64,000 nucleotides of DNA from the NCBI GenBank assembly GCA_028023455.1, contig JAQFVV010000027.1:6755845-6819844 (forward strand). Direction: 5' to 3'. Position numbers and translations under genes: made by a program. The notes beneath the pieces are model-generated. The model was given only the letters and a program-made list of their open reading frames with translations, was not told where the DNA came from and searched no databases. The stretch comes from Epiperipatus broadwayi. Its lineage: Eukaryota; Onychophora; Udeonychophora; Euonychophora; Peripatidae. Shown here piece after piece: positions 10,211 to 22,529 of this stretch (the stretch's first letter is position 1; every line of letters begins with the position of its first letter).

Positions 10211-10849
10211 CATTATTTGACATTGAGTCATATCCTGCTGTCTCAATGGACTTTTCAGCAGCTCACAAAATTATTAACGCTAATTGTTTGTAGTCATGAA
10301 ATTAGCAACCAGGCAGTCAATTGGTAATTGGACTGCATGTGAAGTTGCAGTGGACTATAGTGTTTGGGGTCTTGCTCAGTGTTCTGCTGTTAACATTATG
10401 TCTTAATCTGATCTGGGTATCTACGTTGTATTTACATATTTGTCTAATTATTTGTTTAATCTTTATTCATACATAGTATAGCAATACTTCACCACACATA
10501 TCACAAAATCATTTGTACCTTTTGCCATGTCACACTTACATACTACCTATGACCCTGTATACACATTATTCTCGTAATAAAGTTTATAGAGATAAAATTA
10601 CTTTGTCATTTGAACTTTCAATATTTGCAAAAACGTTTGAATATCTGCATAACAAAAAGTTTTTATTTTTTTCCTGTGATATAGAATTAGCGGAGTGACT
10701 TTCAGTGAGGTTCACCAGAATATTAGTACAAATAAAAAACAGATAAACTTATAAGTATATAAAATAAAAACCTGTTAAACAGTGTTAGATAAACGGGAGG
10801 TAAATAAATATTTAAATAGGGGAAAATTACCTGATGAATGGAACTTTTC
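10211..10849. other. AT-rich stretch, no gene recognised
   Basis: A 61-codon frame at 10513-10698 has no recognisable motif. I see no clear repeat. Confidence 0.3.
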
Positions 10850-12445
10850 TAGTTTTCATTAATGAAAATTCTTGAATATATATATATATATATCAAGCTG
10901 ATCTAAAATATCTGACTCTGTTGATATAACGGCAAGATGTGAAAGTCTGTCTTGTATACCATTATGGAGCACAAGTAGTTTTTAATAATTTTAAATTTAG
11001 AAAACAACTTCCTTACAAGCTACAGGTACTGGTAAGGACTAAAGAATCCAAAGGGCAATTGTAAAGTTTGGATAAACTGTTATGAAATCATTTGAATAAA
11101 TATACTGAATTATCTGATATATATCATTTTTAAAATTAAATAGTGGACAGTGTAAAGTTATTTCCTATAAACCATCTGTGTCAATGTTTGAATGATTCTC
11201 ATGTTAATTTTTGTTGTAACTTGTTACAACAAGGTAATAGATAATCTTTATTTTGAGAAATACTTAACAAATACATCATCACAAACCTTCAGGAAAACAC
11301 TTTTATATCCTGAATTGAAATGAACATAATCTGACTATCACACTAATTCGTTCACTATGTGATACAGTCCAGAATACAATCTGAAATAATTGAAAAATAT
11401 TTGTTTTATTGCCAAGTTAATAATATTGTTTTTAATATTTAATGCCTACAAATTATTTCATTTTGCATTTTATGTTTTTAATAAGAAAGCATATTTTTCA
11501 AGTATGGAGTATTAGCAGCACGTAATCATAGGTGTTTCAAAATAAAAGGAAAAAATTTTTCTAACATCTCACTGCATTTTAAAAATTACTATTTGTTGCA
11601 ATCATAAAATTTATTACTTTATTACAAAGTATTAGATTTTGTTTTCCTGAAAATTATACTACCAAAATTATTCTTTTTATAACTTCGTACCAACATCTTC
11701 TTTCATTATCATTGCAAATGGTCAAAACAAGTTTTATTTTTTAAGGATATAATTAATACTATCCATTTTTTTTGTAATTATTTGAATGATTTAAATTTGC
11801 CTCATAACCAATCAAGAATATTGTAAGATGTTGCCAGTCATTAAGTCCCTATCAATTTATTATGTTCAGAATTAAAAAGTTCAAAAAGTTTGTAGCAAAA
11901 GCAGTATTTTTGAAACTAAATAAATTAATCAATTTCTACTGTATTCTTCCCTGATTTTAAATGCTTTTTGTAATATGTGGAAATTTTCACCCAGAAGAAT
12001 CACTGGAAAATCAAAATCTTTAATTTATTTAGGATCCGTTTCTAAAATGGCTTGCCTTGTTGTGTGAGAAAATGATACTGGCCAAAGTCTGGGATCGTCA
12101 AAATTAAACACATTTATAGTAAATACCTCCAATAGATTCTTTGCTTTCCAAATTAGAAAAAATATCTGCAATATCTTCAATTAATGTTTCTTTCGTGTTG
12201 TCTTTATATCCCAGTTGAGCTACAGTTTCTTCATCATTGACTATCTTCACTGGAATTCTTTTCCAACTAATTGAGTGTATCAAAAATATCCTTACTGTAA
12301 TCACTGACTGTTTCTGAGATGTTCTTCTTTATTGTTTAGTGAAGTGATGAGTAATTTTAAAAATATTTCTCTCTTTCTTCATCCCATTTTCTTTTGCTTA
12401 TTAGATTCTGGTATCGAAAAGTTTCTTTTCCTCTTGATATCTAAT
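10850..12445 (-). pseudogene. hAT-family transposase fossil (TTF/ZMYM-like type)
   Basis: On the minus strand, with many stops and frameshifts, family landmarks appear in order. A Lys/Arg-rich N-terminus lies near 12440. The 'DDPRLWP' and 'DFPVIL' TTF zinc-finger region lies near 12090-11990. 'YCFCYKLF' is near 11900, 'NDWQHL...NHSNNYKKW' near 11850-11760 and 'VIKRIILVV' near 11680. The C-terminal dimerisation motif 'PNFTIALWIL' followed by 'PVPVACKEVVF' lies near 11080-10990, with 'DRLSHLAV' at 10940. The longest intact piece is 66 codons (12104-12304). This is a DNA-transposon enzyme that cuts and pastes its element; this copy cannot be active. I did not find its terminal inverted repeats. 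Confidence 0.8.
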
Positions 12446-13041
12446 TAAAGAAAAAATATTCAATTATAATAAATTTTATTATTAAAATTCAAAATTAGAT
12501 ATTTTTAAAAATAATATTAATAAATAAAAAAAAACCTAGTATAAAACACAATTTTTATAATGAATATTTGACGTATAAATTTATCAACTTAAATTTTAGA
12601 AAATACTACTAAAAGAAAATATCGAATTATTATATATATATATATTAATTTCTTTAACAAAATATCTAAATGCATGAAAATTTAATTTTTTCATGACAGC
12701 TTAACATAATTAAATATAAGAAATATATTAGTTAAATATAGGAGAAAAGAATGAATATCTTAGACCTTAGTTCAAATTCAAATTTACTTCTTATTATTGA
12801 TGCACTGGACTTTATTGTCCTAAGTATAATTTAAAAAACTTATAACTAATATGCTTTTGATTAGTCATATGATACAGTACAGTATGTTCATCACCTGATC
12901 ACCATTTCTTATGCTTGCTTATAACTGTTATTAAAACAGGCAAAACTCACTATAGGTATTGCCACTCACTGCAAGATAGAGTAATCAATGGATGCCAGAA
13001 GGCTTGTGCATAAAATCCCCATCTAATGCATATATCCAATA

Positions 13042-13082
13042 TCCTCACTGATGAAGGCCGAAGCCAGAAACTAGTCTGGGGA
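13042..13082 (+). ncRNA. Hammerhead ribozyme, family A, core intact
   Basis: Stem I is TCCTCA (13042-13047) with TGGGGA (13077-13082), six pairs including one G-U. The core CTGATGA is at 13048-13054. Stem II is GGC/GCC closing a 4-nt loop, with an A-A mismatch next to the core. GAAAC (13067-13071), a TA loop, then GTC gives a two-pair stem III. Predicted cleavage is after C13076. The layout equals the minimal type I hammerheads described in Penelope-like elements. The A-A mismatch and 3-bp stem II predict weak activity. Confidence 0.75.
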
Positions 13083-13208
13083 TATTGGATGAGTAGGTAC
13101 TAGATGGGGATTTTATGCACAAGCCTTCTGGCATCAGAGTAATCAATGGATTCCAGAAGGCTTGTACGTAAAATCCTCATCTATTGCATACTCATCCAAT
13201 ATCCAATA

Positions 13209-13250
13209 TCCTCGACTGACGAAGGCCAGAAGCCAGAAACTAGTCTGAGC
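13209..13250 (+). ncRNA. Hammerhead ribozyme, family A, core intact
   Basis: The core CTGACGA is at 13216-13222, stem II GGC/GCC, GAAAC at 13236-13240 and GTC ending at 13245. Stem I has a bulged G. The variable seventh core base is C, which is allowed. Confidence 0.65.
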
Positions 13251-13729
13251 ATATTGCATGAGTAGGTACTAGATGGGGATTTTATGCACAAGTCTTCTGG
13301 CATCCGTTGATTACTCTAGCTTGCAGTGAGTGGCAATATGTATAGTGAGTTTTGCCTGTTTTAATACAGTATGTTCACTGTAACAGCAGAATATACAATA
13401 AAGTTAAAAACTGCACCAGATTTTCTGATACATGTTTAGAACAAATGTGAATTTGAACAAATAGAAAATTAATCCAAGTTTAAGTTATTTGCTTACGTTT
13501 AACTATTTGTTAGAACTAGGATCAGAATAAAATAAAATCTAAAAGAATGATAACAAATAAGTGTTTGTAAATAATTTGTTTAAGACAAATCTATAAAATA
13601 TAAATAACATTTAAACAAAAATATAATTTATTTTAATATAATAATTCCTCATTGAATAGAATCTTTGGCACCTTTCCAGTCCTGCTATCTAGGTGCATAA
13701 TGTATGTTGCACACTATGTTGGCGTACCT

Positions 13730-13995
13730 TTGCATGGGTGAGGGAACGAACGGGTATTATTGACATGATTGAAAGATTTGAGAAAATGGAATGCAGCTGA
13801 GCTGGGTATATTGCTAGAAGAGATAATAGATATACAGTTAAGTCTTAAATTGGATTCCAAGAAACTGTAAAAGACCTAGAAAGAGACCATAAGTGAGGTG
13901 TTTGGATGAAATAATCAAGTTTGTTGGTGTATTGATGAAAAGAGATTGGGAGAAACCAGATTACATTTGGAGAGCTCTTCAGTGAGCAGAGGATT
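13730..13995 (+). pseudogene. LINE C-terminal tail, dead
   Basis: Frames give 'IIDMIERFEKM', 'ARRDNRYT', 'NWIPRNCKRPRKRP', 'RCLDEIIKFVGV' and 'DWEKPDYIWRAL'. This is the typical end of a LINE ORF2. It is joined across at least two frameshifts. Confidence 0.75.
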
Positions 13996-15592
13996 GATTG
14001 AAATCATTCATCTACGTACATAAACAATATAATTTCTGACATGCATATTTCGTTTTATTTATGCAGTTTTACATAATCAATTCATACAAAAATGTTAACT
14101 TAAACCATTATCGAATATGATGAAAATATAAAGGAAAAGTAAATACAGATTTAAATGCAATATTCTAGAAACAGCGGCCATTTTTATAAATTATAACAGA
14201 AGTGATAGCAATCACATGACCAGCATCTGGTTAGTTATTAAACTGTCACATTTCAGATTTAACAGATGGTACAGCGTATTCGATTCTTGTTTTTAATTAT
14301 GTCAGTTATTAGTTTCAATATTTACTCTTAATAATCAACCGCATACCTTCACTTCTTCGCTTTGTTTATCCCCCCACTCTAAGATGAAATATATTTTATT
14401 AAACGATAATTTCATCGATGGGGCTAATATAAATACGAATCTGTGTAAATTAACACCCCCCCTCCCCTTTTTGCCATTTAATTTTTAATTTATCTGTTTG
14501 GGGATAAAGTTTACGTAATTTTATTGCTTATCAATGCGAAGCTTTGTAAGAATTTGAAAAAAAAAAATATTTATTTTTGTTCAATGTCGCAAAAGTAAAA
14601 AACATTAATAAAACAGCCTCCGGTTATCTTTCTAACAACCACGAAGTGCAGTGATAAGTCACATGATCTTTCTGACACTTGATAACTCGTGACCTTAATG
14701 TTATTGCTATAAAATAATATTAATTAAATTTTTTTGTGAAAATCTTAATAACAGTTCAAGAACAGTTTAATTGATTTAGGTGAGGAGTTGAGCCTCAAAG
14801 AGTAAAATAAAATATTGCATTTTATTGCTACGTTATTTTAGTAGTATTGCTTAAGCACTTTTACAACTACAACATAATATGAAATCAAATTCCATTTAGA
14901 GTGGGAAATTAATGTCGATCTGTTTGTATATAGTTATTCAGTAACACTCCTATAAAGAGATACTAAGTTCTACTGTATACAAATAGTGCAATTATTAGAA
15001 CTAGTTTTTATTTGCAAATCGTAAGAAATGATTGATGGTATTAGATGAATACACCAAGTATTTGTAGTAACATGGCTCCATTCAGTTTTCTATAGCAAGG
15101 AAGAAACAACTACATTGAACTCACTTCTTGAAGAGTGTTACTGAGATGTGTCTAGAAATTCTTTTTCTTAAAAAACTATAAAAGTTCAATCCATTAAAAA
15201 ACAAAATGAGGAACCTATTTGCCTAGTGCATGATACATTGAGATGCACATACAGACATATTGAGTGTGAATTTCAATAGCATATTAAAAGCTGATGATTA
15301 GATAAAAAGCATGGGGATGATATAAACTATGCCTAGAACATGTAAGTAAGCGCATGAAAATAAAAGCAGATACAAGATTCACATGTAGATTTACATATAA
15401 TTACATCTCACATCTTTTTTTTAATAATATAGTTTTAATCTTTATTTTAGCATAAGTCATGTTTCTGTTGTGGAAAATAATTTTTGAAAGTTAGCAATGT
15501 TATCACACTATCTTACATCTGAGTTATTTTAATCACTTTTGGCATGTGTCTTCCCATCTCTATCTCTCTCTAGATATATACTTCATTACTAT
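13996..15592. other. AT-rich stretch, no gene recognised
   Basis: There are no credible ORFs. A solitary family A-like head (TCACATGACCAGCATCTGG) occurs near 14214. Confidence 0.3.
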
Positions 15593-15886
15593 CATGACTA
15601 AAACCCACACCATCACCATTTTCTACAATTACACAGGCTATTAAAACAGTAGCAAATTTTCTATGCAGTAGTGCTACCCAATGCAAGCCTTAATAATCAA
15701 TGGGTGCAAGAAGATTTGTGCATAAAATTCTTATCTAGTGCCTGCTGAAAGCCATAAGCTAGAGAAAATAGTCTGGGGATATTGGATAAGTAGCCACTAA
15801 ATAGAGATTTTATGCCACAAACCTTCTTGCATCCATTGATTACCAAGGCTTGCACTGGGTGGCTACTCTATGAAGAGTTTGCTATT
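15593..15886 (+). mobile_element. Family A foldback retroposon, ribozyme core deleted
   Basis: It is flanked by ATTACTAT (15585-15592 and 15887-15894). The fold-back arms share CAGTAGTGCTACCCA-type ends. The centre has ATAGTCTGGGGATATTGG, but CTGATGA has been shortened to CTGA. Confidence 0.8.
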
Positions 15887-17347
15887 ATTACTATTTTATT
15901 AATATCCTGAGGTCATGGTCTAAAATCATTATAATCCAATATAAAAAAGGTTATAAAACTACTTTTGTCCAAAAGTCAAAATGAGAACAAACTATGTGTT
16001 CTGGTAAAATAATGAGTGATAACTGGTTCTCACCTCAAACTGTCTGCAATGCTTTTTTGAATCAATGCATGTGTTACATAGCAACATAGTTTAACTATTT
16101 ATCATTAAATTTTAAAGTTCTAGGATGTCTGAATTCCAAGTTATGATATGAAATGTGCCCATGTATTTTGTACTTAAATGCATGATGGAACAAATGCTAC
16201 CCATTAAATTGGGATTTAAATTGGGCTAAACTATGACAAATATTTGAAATGATTCAAATTGTGTGTTGCAGTGAAGTTATGATTTGCAGGAATGTTTTTG
16301 AATAGTTTACGAGTTTTCGTAATAGCAGAGATAATACGGCTATTTAAGATTCAAGGGAGAGAGAAAAAGAGATAATAATAACATAAATAATATACAGTTG
16401 AAAATTTTGGTATGCATTACTCAAAGAAATGTAATATGGAAAATAACTATATGCAAAAACATATACAAGATATACTTAAAATCTGAATAAAGTTCACAAT
16501 TTTTGCCTATTGCTCTTTCAATTAAGTTATATTAGTCGTAGTCATGATTTAGTCGAAAGTGCACTAGAAAAAAATTGCAAAGTTTATTCAAATTTTAAGT
16601 GTATCTTGTATACATTTTTATGTATAGTTGTTTTCCATAATAGATGATATACATAAAAAAAAAACAGAGAAAGATGTTATGACAAAAGAAAAATGTTATT
16701 ATCATTATAAACTAATAACCATATTTTTTATCAAAGACATTATTATAATTTTATCAAGAACAATGATGTAACTACCGAATCGCAAAGAAATTCAATGCCT
16801 GTGAGCCCATACTATCCAGGGGCCATAAACTTGAAAATCTATAGCAAGGCAATTAAAATATATTCACAAGAAAACAATTATTAATTATATTAAAAGGGGA
16901 CCTTTATGAATTTCTGGCTTCAGGCCCAAATTTTCTAGTTACACCATTTCTGCCTTCAGGCCCAAATTTTCTAGTTACACCATTGATGGAGAATAAAATG
17001 ATTAGCATTGCAAAAAGCTTTATTGTAATTAATTTGAGCACTGAAATTACATTCATCATGCACTTTATATAATGCAACAATTTATTTTTTACACTTACAA
17101 ACAATTTCGACTGTTCAATAGTCTTTCTCAGAGCTTCTAATATTTAAAAAACTGCTAAAGAATAGTGAAATCACTTTCCTTATGTAATTTACACCAATTT
17201 ATTTTTCACACTTGCAAATAGTTTACAATTTCAACTTCCTTAGAGTTGTGATATACTCAATATGTTTATAAATATAAAGACATGGTAATAATAATTTATT
17301 TATATCAAACAAAACAGTACAAAACAATTTTTTTATACATAGTAAAA
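15887..17347. repeat. AT-rich stretch with a 36-bp tandem duplication
   Basis: No gene is recognised. At 16918-16985 two copies of a 36-bp unit (starting CTTCAGGCCCAAATTTTC) lie in tandem. Near 17105-17150 is a degraded minus-strand copy of the third hammerhead-like family. Confidence 0.5.
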
Positions 17348-17560
17348 CTTGCAAAACTCACTATATATATTGCCACACACAACAAGCTAGAATAATCAAT
17401 GGATGCCAGAAGGCTTGTGCATAAAATCCCCATCTAGTGCCTACTCATCCAATATCCCCAGACTAGTTTCTGGCTTATGGCCTTCATCAGTGAGGAGCTT
17501 TGGATCTGAGAGCACTGCATCTAGATCTTAGGATCTAATGCAACCCTCCAGCAACCACCT
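17348..17560 (-). mobile_element. Family A element, 3'-half, minus orientation
   Basis: It starts with the 3' end (TTGCAAAACTCACTATA) and runs through the ribozyme to the extended segment seen in long copies (GAGAGCACTGCAT...GCAACCACCTTTTA). It lies next to the LINE fossil 17600-18780. No clean target duplication was found. Confidence 0.75.
17455..17496 (-). ncRNA. Hammerhead ribozyme, family A, core intact
   Basis: On the minus strand, stem I TCCTCA (17496-17491) pairs with TGGGGA (17460-17455). CTGATGA is at 17490-17484, stem II GGC/GCC with a CATAA loop, GAAAC at 17470-17466 and GTC next to stem I. Predicted cleavage is between 17461 and 17460. Confidence 0.75.
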
Positions 17561-17599
17561 TTTATCTCCATTTAACTACAAAACTATGAGTCTTAAACT

Positions 17600-18780
17600 G
17601 AAAACACCTTAATGTCTTCATTATTAATTTTGTTTTTTTTTATATCATTTTACATAACACCAGATATTCACTTCTTCTTAATGAATCATTTTTATATATT
17701 TTCATATTCATTTTCTTCTTAAATGGTCTTGTCTTGGTAGAAAATGTACTGGCCAATTGCTGATTTCTTGGACCAGTTGTTTTTGTTGCTGTTCTTAATA
17801 GTGCATTGTTTATCTTCCTATTGATTCGGTTGGTGGCCTAGTGGTTAGCATAGCTACCTTCCAAGCAGCTGGCCCGGGTTCGCTTCCCAGTCAACATATT
17901 TGACATATGGAAAAAAAAAAAATTTTCAAACTCTATTAATATTTTTAAATGATTTGCAAAATATAAATTCATTGGAATGTTTCTGAAGATTTGGAATATC
18001 AAACTGTGAATGCCATTTTTCTTAGTAATTTTTGTCTCTCTAGTTTTGCATTAACCTACATCTTACATCTCACTAATCCATGATGACTTCCTGTGTTGAA
18101 TTTATTGAGAACATTACAATCTTGAAATATATATTTTCAGTTAATCAAAATATAATCCAGTTCTGCTGTAACTTCATTGGATGCTTCCATGTCCATTTAA
18201 TATTTCTTTAAAAGAAAGAATTCATATTACACAGTTTTTCTTTTTCTAAAAAAATCACAAGTCTGTGTTCTCTCTCATTTTTATCACCATAACCAAATTT
18301 CCCTACAGCAACTTTCATCTTTCAATTATTTATTAATTCTAGCATTTAAAGTCTCCCATTATATTTGTAAAATGTTGTTTGGTTAGACCAAGTAACTTTT
18401 GTATATCTATATAAAACTCCACTGCTTTTTCATCACTATGAATTAGTGTCTTTCATTAAGTGGAATAAGTAATCTTACCACTCTGTTTGATAAATCTTCA
18501 GTCTCCACAGAGGAGTTGTTCTTATTTGTAGTAAATCCCATTCCACATGTGCTTCCAATATTTATGTCTTTGTAGTAGAATACATGCCCACTTTTTAAAT
18601 CAATTGTCCATTCACCTTTTTTTTCTAACATTACAAAATCCAATAGTGCCCCATTTAATATTATATAGTTCTTCCAATTCATGCAATCTTCCTGAGTTGA
18701 AAGTGAACTGCAGTTGTAAGTACCTAAATAAAAGATTGCTATTGAATAGAAGTCTGGGTTCACAAAAAGATTTTTAGCAC
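17600..18780 (-). pseudogene. LINE with AP-type endonuclease, dead
   Basis: The longest open piece is 106 codons (18443-18763), with an N-terminal 'LGTYNCSSLS' start, 'DFVMLEKKGEW' and 'GMGFTTNK'. Further down in other frames come 'IMGDFK', 'LDYILIN', 'FNTGSHHGLVRCK' and 'INRKINNAL'. These are the ordered motifs of LINE APE endonucleases, which nick the target DNA, followed by the linker to the RT. Stops and frameshifts are frequent. A tRNA-Gly-like retroposon (17827) interrupts it. Confidence 0.78.
17827..17930 (+). pseudogene. tRNA-Gly(TCC)-like retroposon or pseudogene
   Basis: It contains GGTTGGTGG, an A box (GGCCTAGTGGTTAGC), an anticodon loop CTTCCAA with TCC, a variable region and a B box GGGTTCGCTTCCC, and ends in GTCAACA. 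The acceptor stem has mismatches at its first two positions. An A-run follows at 17910-17922, so this is probably a SINE head rather than a working tRNA. Confidence 0.7.
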
Positions 18781-20475
18781 CCTCTGCTTTTTGACTTGTG
18801 ATGTTATAATCTCCCGAAAATAAGGACCATAGGCATATCCTATAATTGAGAAAATTGCTTAAACAAAATTACCTGACAAGTATATATACATTGGTTAAAC
18901 TTTAAATTGAACATATCTCAATGTTTATATTGTACTGGACCATACTTCCCTGTGGATTTTTACTCCTATTTAACAGAAAAAAAATCGATACCAATTTAGC
19001 CGATTATCTGTACTCATATATATTGGTGCTTCCAGCTAAACTGATAGAAAGAGTGAATTGACAGGACTCTGCCAGTTAAATACCCCTTTAGTTGATATCC
19101 TACTCGAATGCCTGAATATTTAGGACCTATAGTAAGTACATATCTTTGAAAAGTCTATTTACAGATAGCTTTTGCGCGCCACTCCTAGAAAGGAATAAAA
19201 AATGAATTTTCCCCATCCTAGAAGGATGTGCAATACCATAAGTTCTGCAGAGCATAAGAATAAGATTTAACACCCTGGTAGAGCGATATCCCATGTGGCT
19301 AGCTCAGTACTCTACATCTAGGGTCTTCAGTGGGTAAGTTAAATGGTGATTATTGGTACGTGATTGATAAGGAAAGAGTACATTTTATCAAATAAATAAT
19401 AATACGAAAACGAAACAAGTTTAATATTATGATTAAATATTTATTTAATCCCAAACACCCACCACCGTTTCATACTTAAAATGATATAAAAACAAATAAA
19501 TGAATTATTATCACAAACCGGATATATATTTGATGCTTTGAAATAGATAAATATATAAATACAATTTAAATGAATAAGAAAATATATAAACCCCTAAAGC
19601 TATTTACAATGTTTCATAAAGAATGGAAGTGGTCTGAGCTTTTTACCCTGTAGAAATAAGTTATGTATTGTGTGATTTGATGTACATATATTTTCAGGTA
19701 TGAGGTTTTCGGTCATACAGGCATACACTTTTACTCAGGACTTTAAAACCTTTTTTATTGATAGTAAATATAATAAAGAAAACACCAACAATGCATACGT
19801 ATATTTGCACTATGAAATATTTCACTAATTTCATATTTTTCAACATGTCAATAAGGTTGCGTTGGTTCAGGTACCATATAGTACTCAAGATGAGGTACTG
19901 AATCTATTTGCCTTTTATGATAAATTCTTATACATTTATATACTTGTAGCACAATTATACACTTATTACTATTCTAAACATAAAGTTATCAGTGAACTTG
20001 CTTACAGGGAATTTACAATGAATAAACCCCTTTTGCACTCATCATAAGGTACAGCAGTGACAAAAACACAACTTCAAAAAGGATATACAGATAAATACAT
20101 TTTTAGATACTCAACATGAGGTATGGGTTTACCGAATATTACAAGTGTATGTGCACATATATACACATGTATATTTATGTATGACAAATTTCAGGAGTAA
20201 CAACAAGAGGAAAAACAAATAACAACAAAAAAGAATCTAATTGCAACCTTTGTTGAAAATACTAAAATTTGAATTAGAAAAATGAATTAAAAGATTTAAG
20301 TAAAAGCTTTATCATTATGCCCATAATAACCGTAAATTCAATATATATATGCGAGAGACAATTCTCTCTCTCTTTCTTTTTTTAAAATGATTAATAATAA
20401 TAATAATAAATAATATATTTCTAATTATCGGAAATATCAGAATGAATTAATTCAATAATAAAACATTTTAAAAGA
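18781..20475. other. AT-rich stretch; possible tRNA-derived repeat near 19290
   Basis: No gene is recognised. The minus strand at 19265-19325 has tRNA-like boxes but does not fold well by eye. The 18960-19140 part looks like repeat sequence without a second copy in this window. Confidence 0.3.
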
Positions 20476-20479
20476 AACT

Positions 20480-20740
20480 TATGTAGGCGTTTTCATCTTC
20501 TCCAGACTGGGTTTGAGCAGGCTTCAATTCAACTAGCTGTGTGGTGAGGATTTCATCTCATTCGGGCATAGGCAAGGCGGCTGTTGTCATAATCGTGGCT
20601 GGCTGGAACTGGTGTGATCACTGGCAATTTGGACAGAGAAAGGGCGGGTGGACTGGCTGGTTTTCTACCCCATGGTCATTTTAGTGGAAAATCTGGTAGA
20701 TTTCTCCATATTTTCTATCTGCTATAATACAATAATTATG
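20480..20740 (-). other. GC-richer patch with short open frames, possible exon
   Basis: Base composition jumps near 50% GC against an AT-rich background. On the minus strand an acceptor-like TTATAGCAG near 20722 precedes it. One frame reads '...VITPVPASHDYDNSRLAYARMR' then stops, while a neighbouring frame continues 'EILTTQLVELKPAQTQ'. It could be a 3' terminal exon with a frameshift, or a repeat fragment. I do not recognise the protein. Confidence 0.3.
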
Positions 20741-21730
20741 ATTAAATGTTCATTTGCTATCTTGAATGGTTCGCTAAATCCTTAAGAAATCAAGAGTTCT
20801 TAAAAGAACTGTATAATGGATTTCTTCTTAGAAAATATCTGCTGTGGTCTAGTCCATAAATTAATTTCTAAGTGGCTAGATGATTGAAGAATTCTGGAAC
20901 CAAAGTAGTGAGGTACTTGAATGCCCAAGAAAGAATGAATCCCACAGCACTGAGTAAAACTTATCAACCCCACCCATACAGAACCAATTCAGGTACCCCC
21001 CTGAGCAGTATGAATCAGCCAATCCTTTTAATTTACCTTATCATTTAGATTATAACATTTCTTACTATTTTTCTGATTAAATTCTCCATTTTAGGGTTTG
21101 ATATGTTTGGTTTCCATCTTGAATACCCAGACCACTTCATTACAGATATCAATTCAAAAGAATTTCTATTTTATAAAAAAAAGAAAGATAACATTTTAAT
21201 TATAGCATTGATTATCAAACATGTTGCTTTTGGTCAGATTTTTGCCAAAGCAATTAACATTCTTTGCTTACAGAATAAAATTCGTTTTTAGAAAAGTAAT
21301 TAAAAAAATGAAAAATATATACAAGTATGTTGAAACAATTATTTTAATTATTTATTTTACTAATACGTTCCAACATGTGATCCATTTGTTTTTAAAGTTT
21401 GCTTTTCTCTCTTTGCATTTTTCGGAGAAAAGCAAAATAACATATAAAATATACAAAAATGAAAAATAAAAAATACTTGAGTTTATTATACGTGTACAAT
21501 ATTTGTGTCAATTTCATGTTACTTTAAATTGGCGTGTGTGGGTATTTTAATGCTCAGACCCAACTTCCATTATTAATATAGCACATTTATATATTCGTTG
21601 TGCTTAATATATACAATTTTACATTACAGCAGACTTTGTGTAAGGCCATTTGATAATGCCTGGCACAATATAAACAAAGGGAGTAAATCACATTCCTATT
21701 AGGTTAACTTAAAAGCCCTTTAAAGGTTTG
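20741..21730. other. AT-rich stretch, no gene recognised
   Basis: Open frames at 21103-21291 and 21221-21469 are Lys/Phe/Ile-rich with no motif. Confidence 0.3.
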
Positions 21731-22128
21731 AGAATAGAATAAATCAACCTATTCTTGGAAGTCTGATGTTTATAAATATACCTTTGTCAACATTGTTGGT
21801 ACTTCAGAGTGAAATTAATTAATCAGCCAAATGGAATATTACACTTAAGAGTTACTAAACTCTTAATCAATTATCCAAGACTGAAGATAGCATCTCATTT
21901 TTAACAATTTTGATTGTATTAATTAAATAAGAGTTAGTGTGTAAACTTTAAATTAAACATAGTTCCATGTATAAGTAAACATATAATTGATTATAAGTTT
22001 AATAACTCTTAAAAGTCTTATTTCATCTGGTTGATAAATTAATTTCATCCTGAATTACCAATAATGTTGACAACAGTATACTTATAAACATCAGAGCTCC
22101 AGGAATATGTGGATTCATTCTATTTTTG
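21731..22128. mobile_element. Family D foldback element
   Basis: The left arm (AGTCTGATGTTTATAAATA near 21760) is inverted at 22075-22095. The inner parts are also related by inversion. Half copies lie at 7143 and 35440. Confidence 0.7.
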
Positions 22129-22529
22129 CTCCTTTATTCAATATTTAGAGTGCTTTTAATTCATAACGTGGGGAAAGGGTAATATACTCTCTGTTTACAT
22201 ATATATTGGTTACTATCAAACACCCTCCCTCCTGCACGCACGCACGCATACCTGCGTAATGTGCTGTAAATTGAGTTTTTTTAAATTGAACATTAATTAT
22301 TTAATTTAAGACATAACAGCCTGCATGATAATTGAATGAGTAGTTTTAACAAACTCCTTTTTTCTTTAATTAATCGTTTCTGCAGTAATGTCTTCTTTTT
22401 GAAAGACTTAAACACTTATATGCTTTAAAACGTCTTGGGATAATCCTCTTGATGCTAACGGTATTACGTTTCCTTATAATGGACGGCTGAAGAGTTTGGG
22501 TTAGAGTAGCTTGAAACCTGTCCATTAAA

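Larger units (their letters stand above)
12891..13364 (+). mobile_element. Family A retroposon, dimer with two hammerheads
   Basis: It is flanked by a perfect 13-bp target duplication TACAGTATGTTCA (12878-12890 and 13365-13377). The family head is followed by an inverted 3' end and then two copies of the ribozyme plus ATATTGGATGAGTAGG block in the same orientation, separated by inverted sequence. It ends CCTGTTTTAA. Confidence 0.9.

Noticed and set aside
17827-17898. Functional tRNA-Gly gene
   Set aside because: The acceptor stem has mismatches at its outer pairs, no terminator fits, and an A-run follows, so a retroposon head is more likely.
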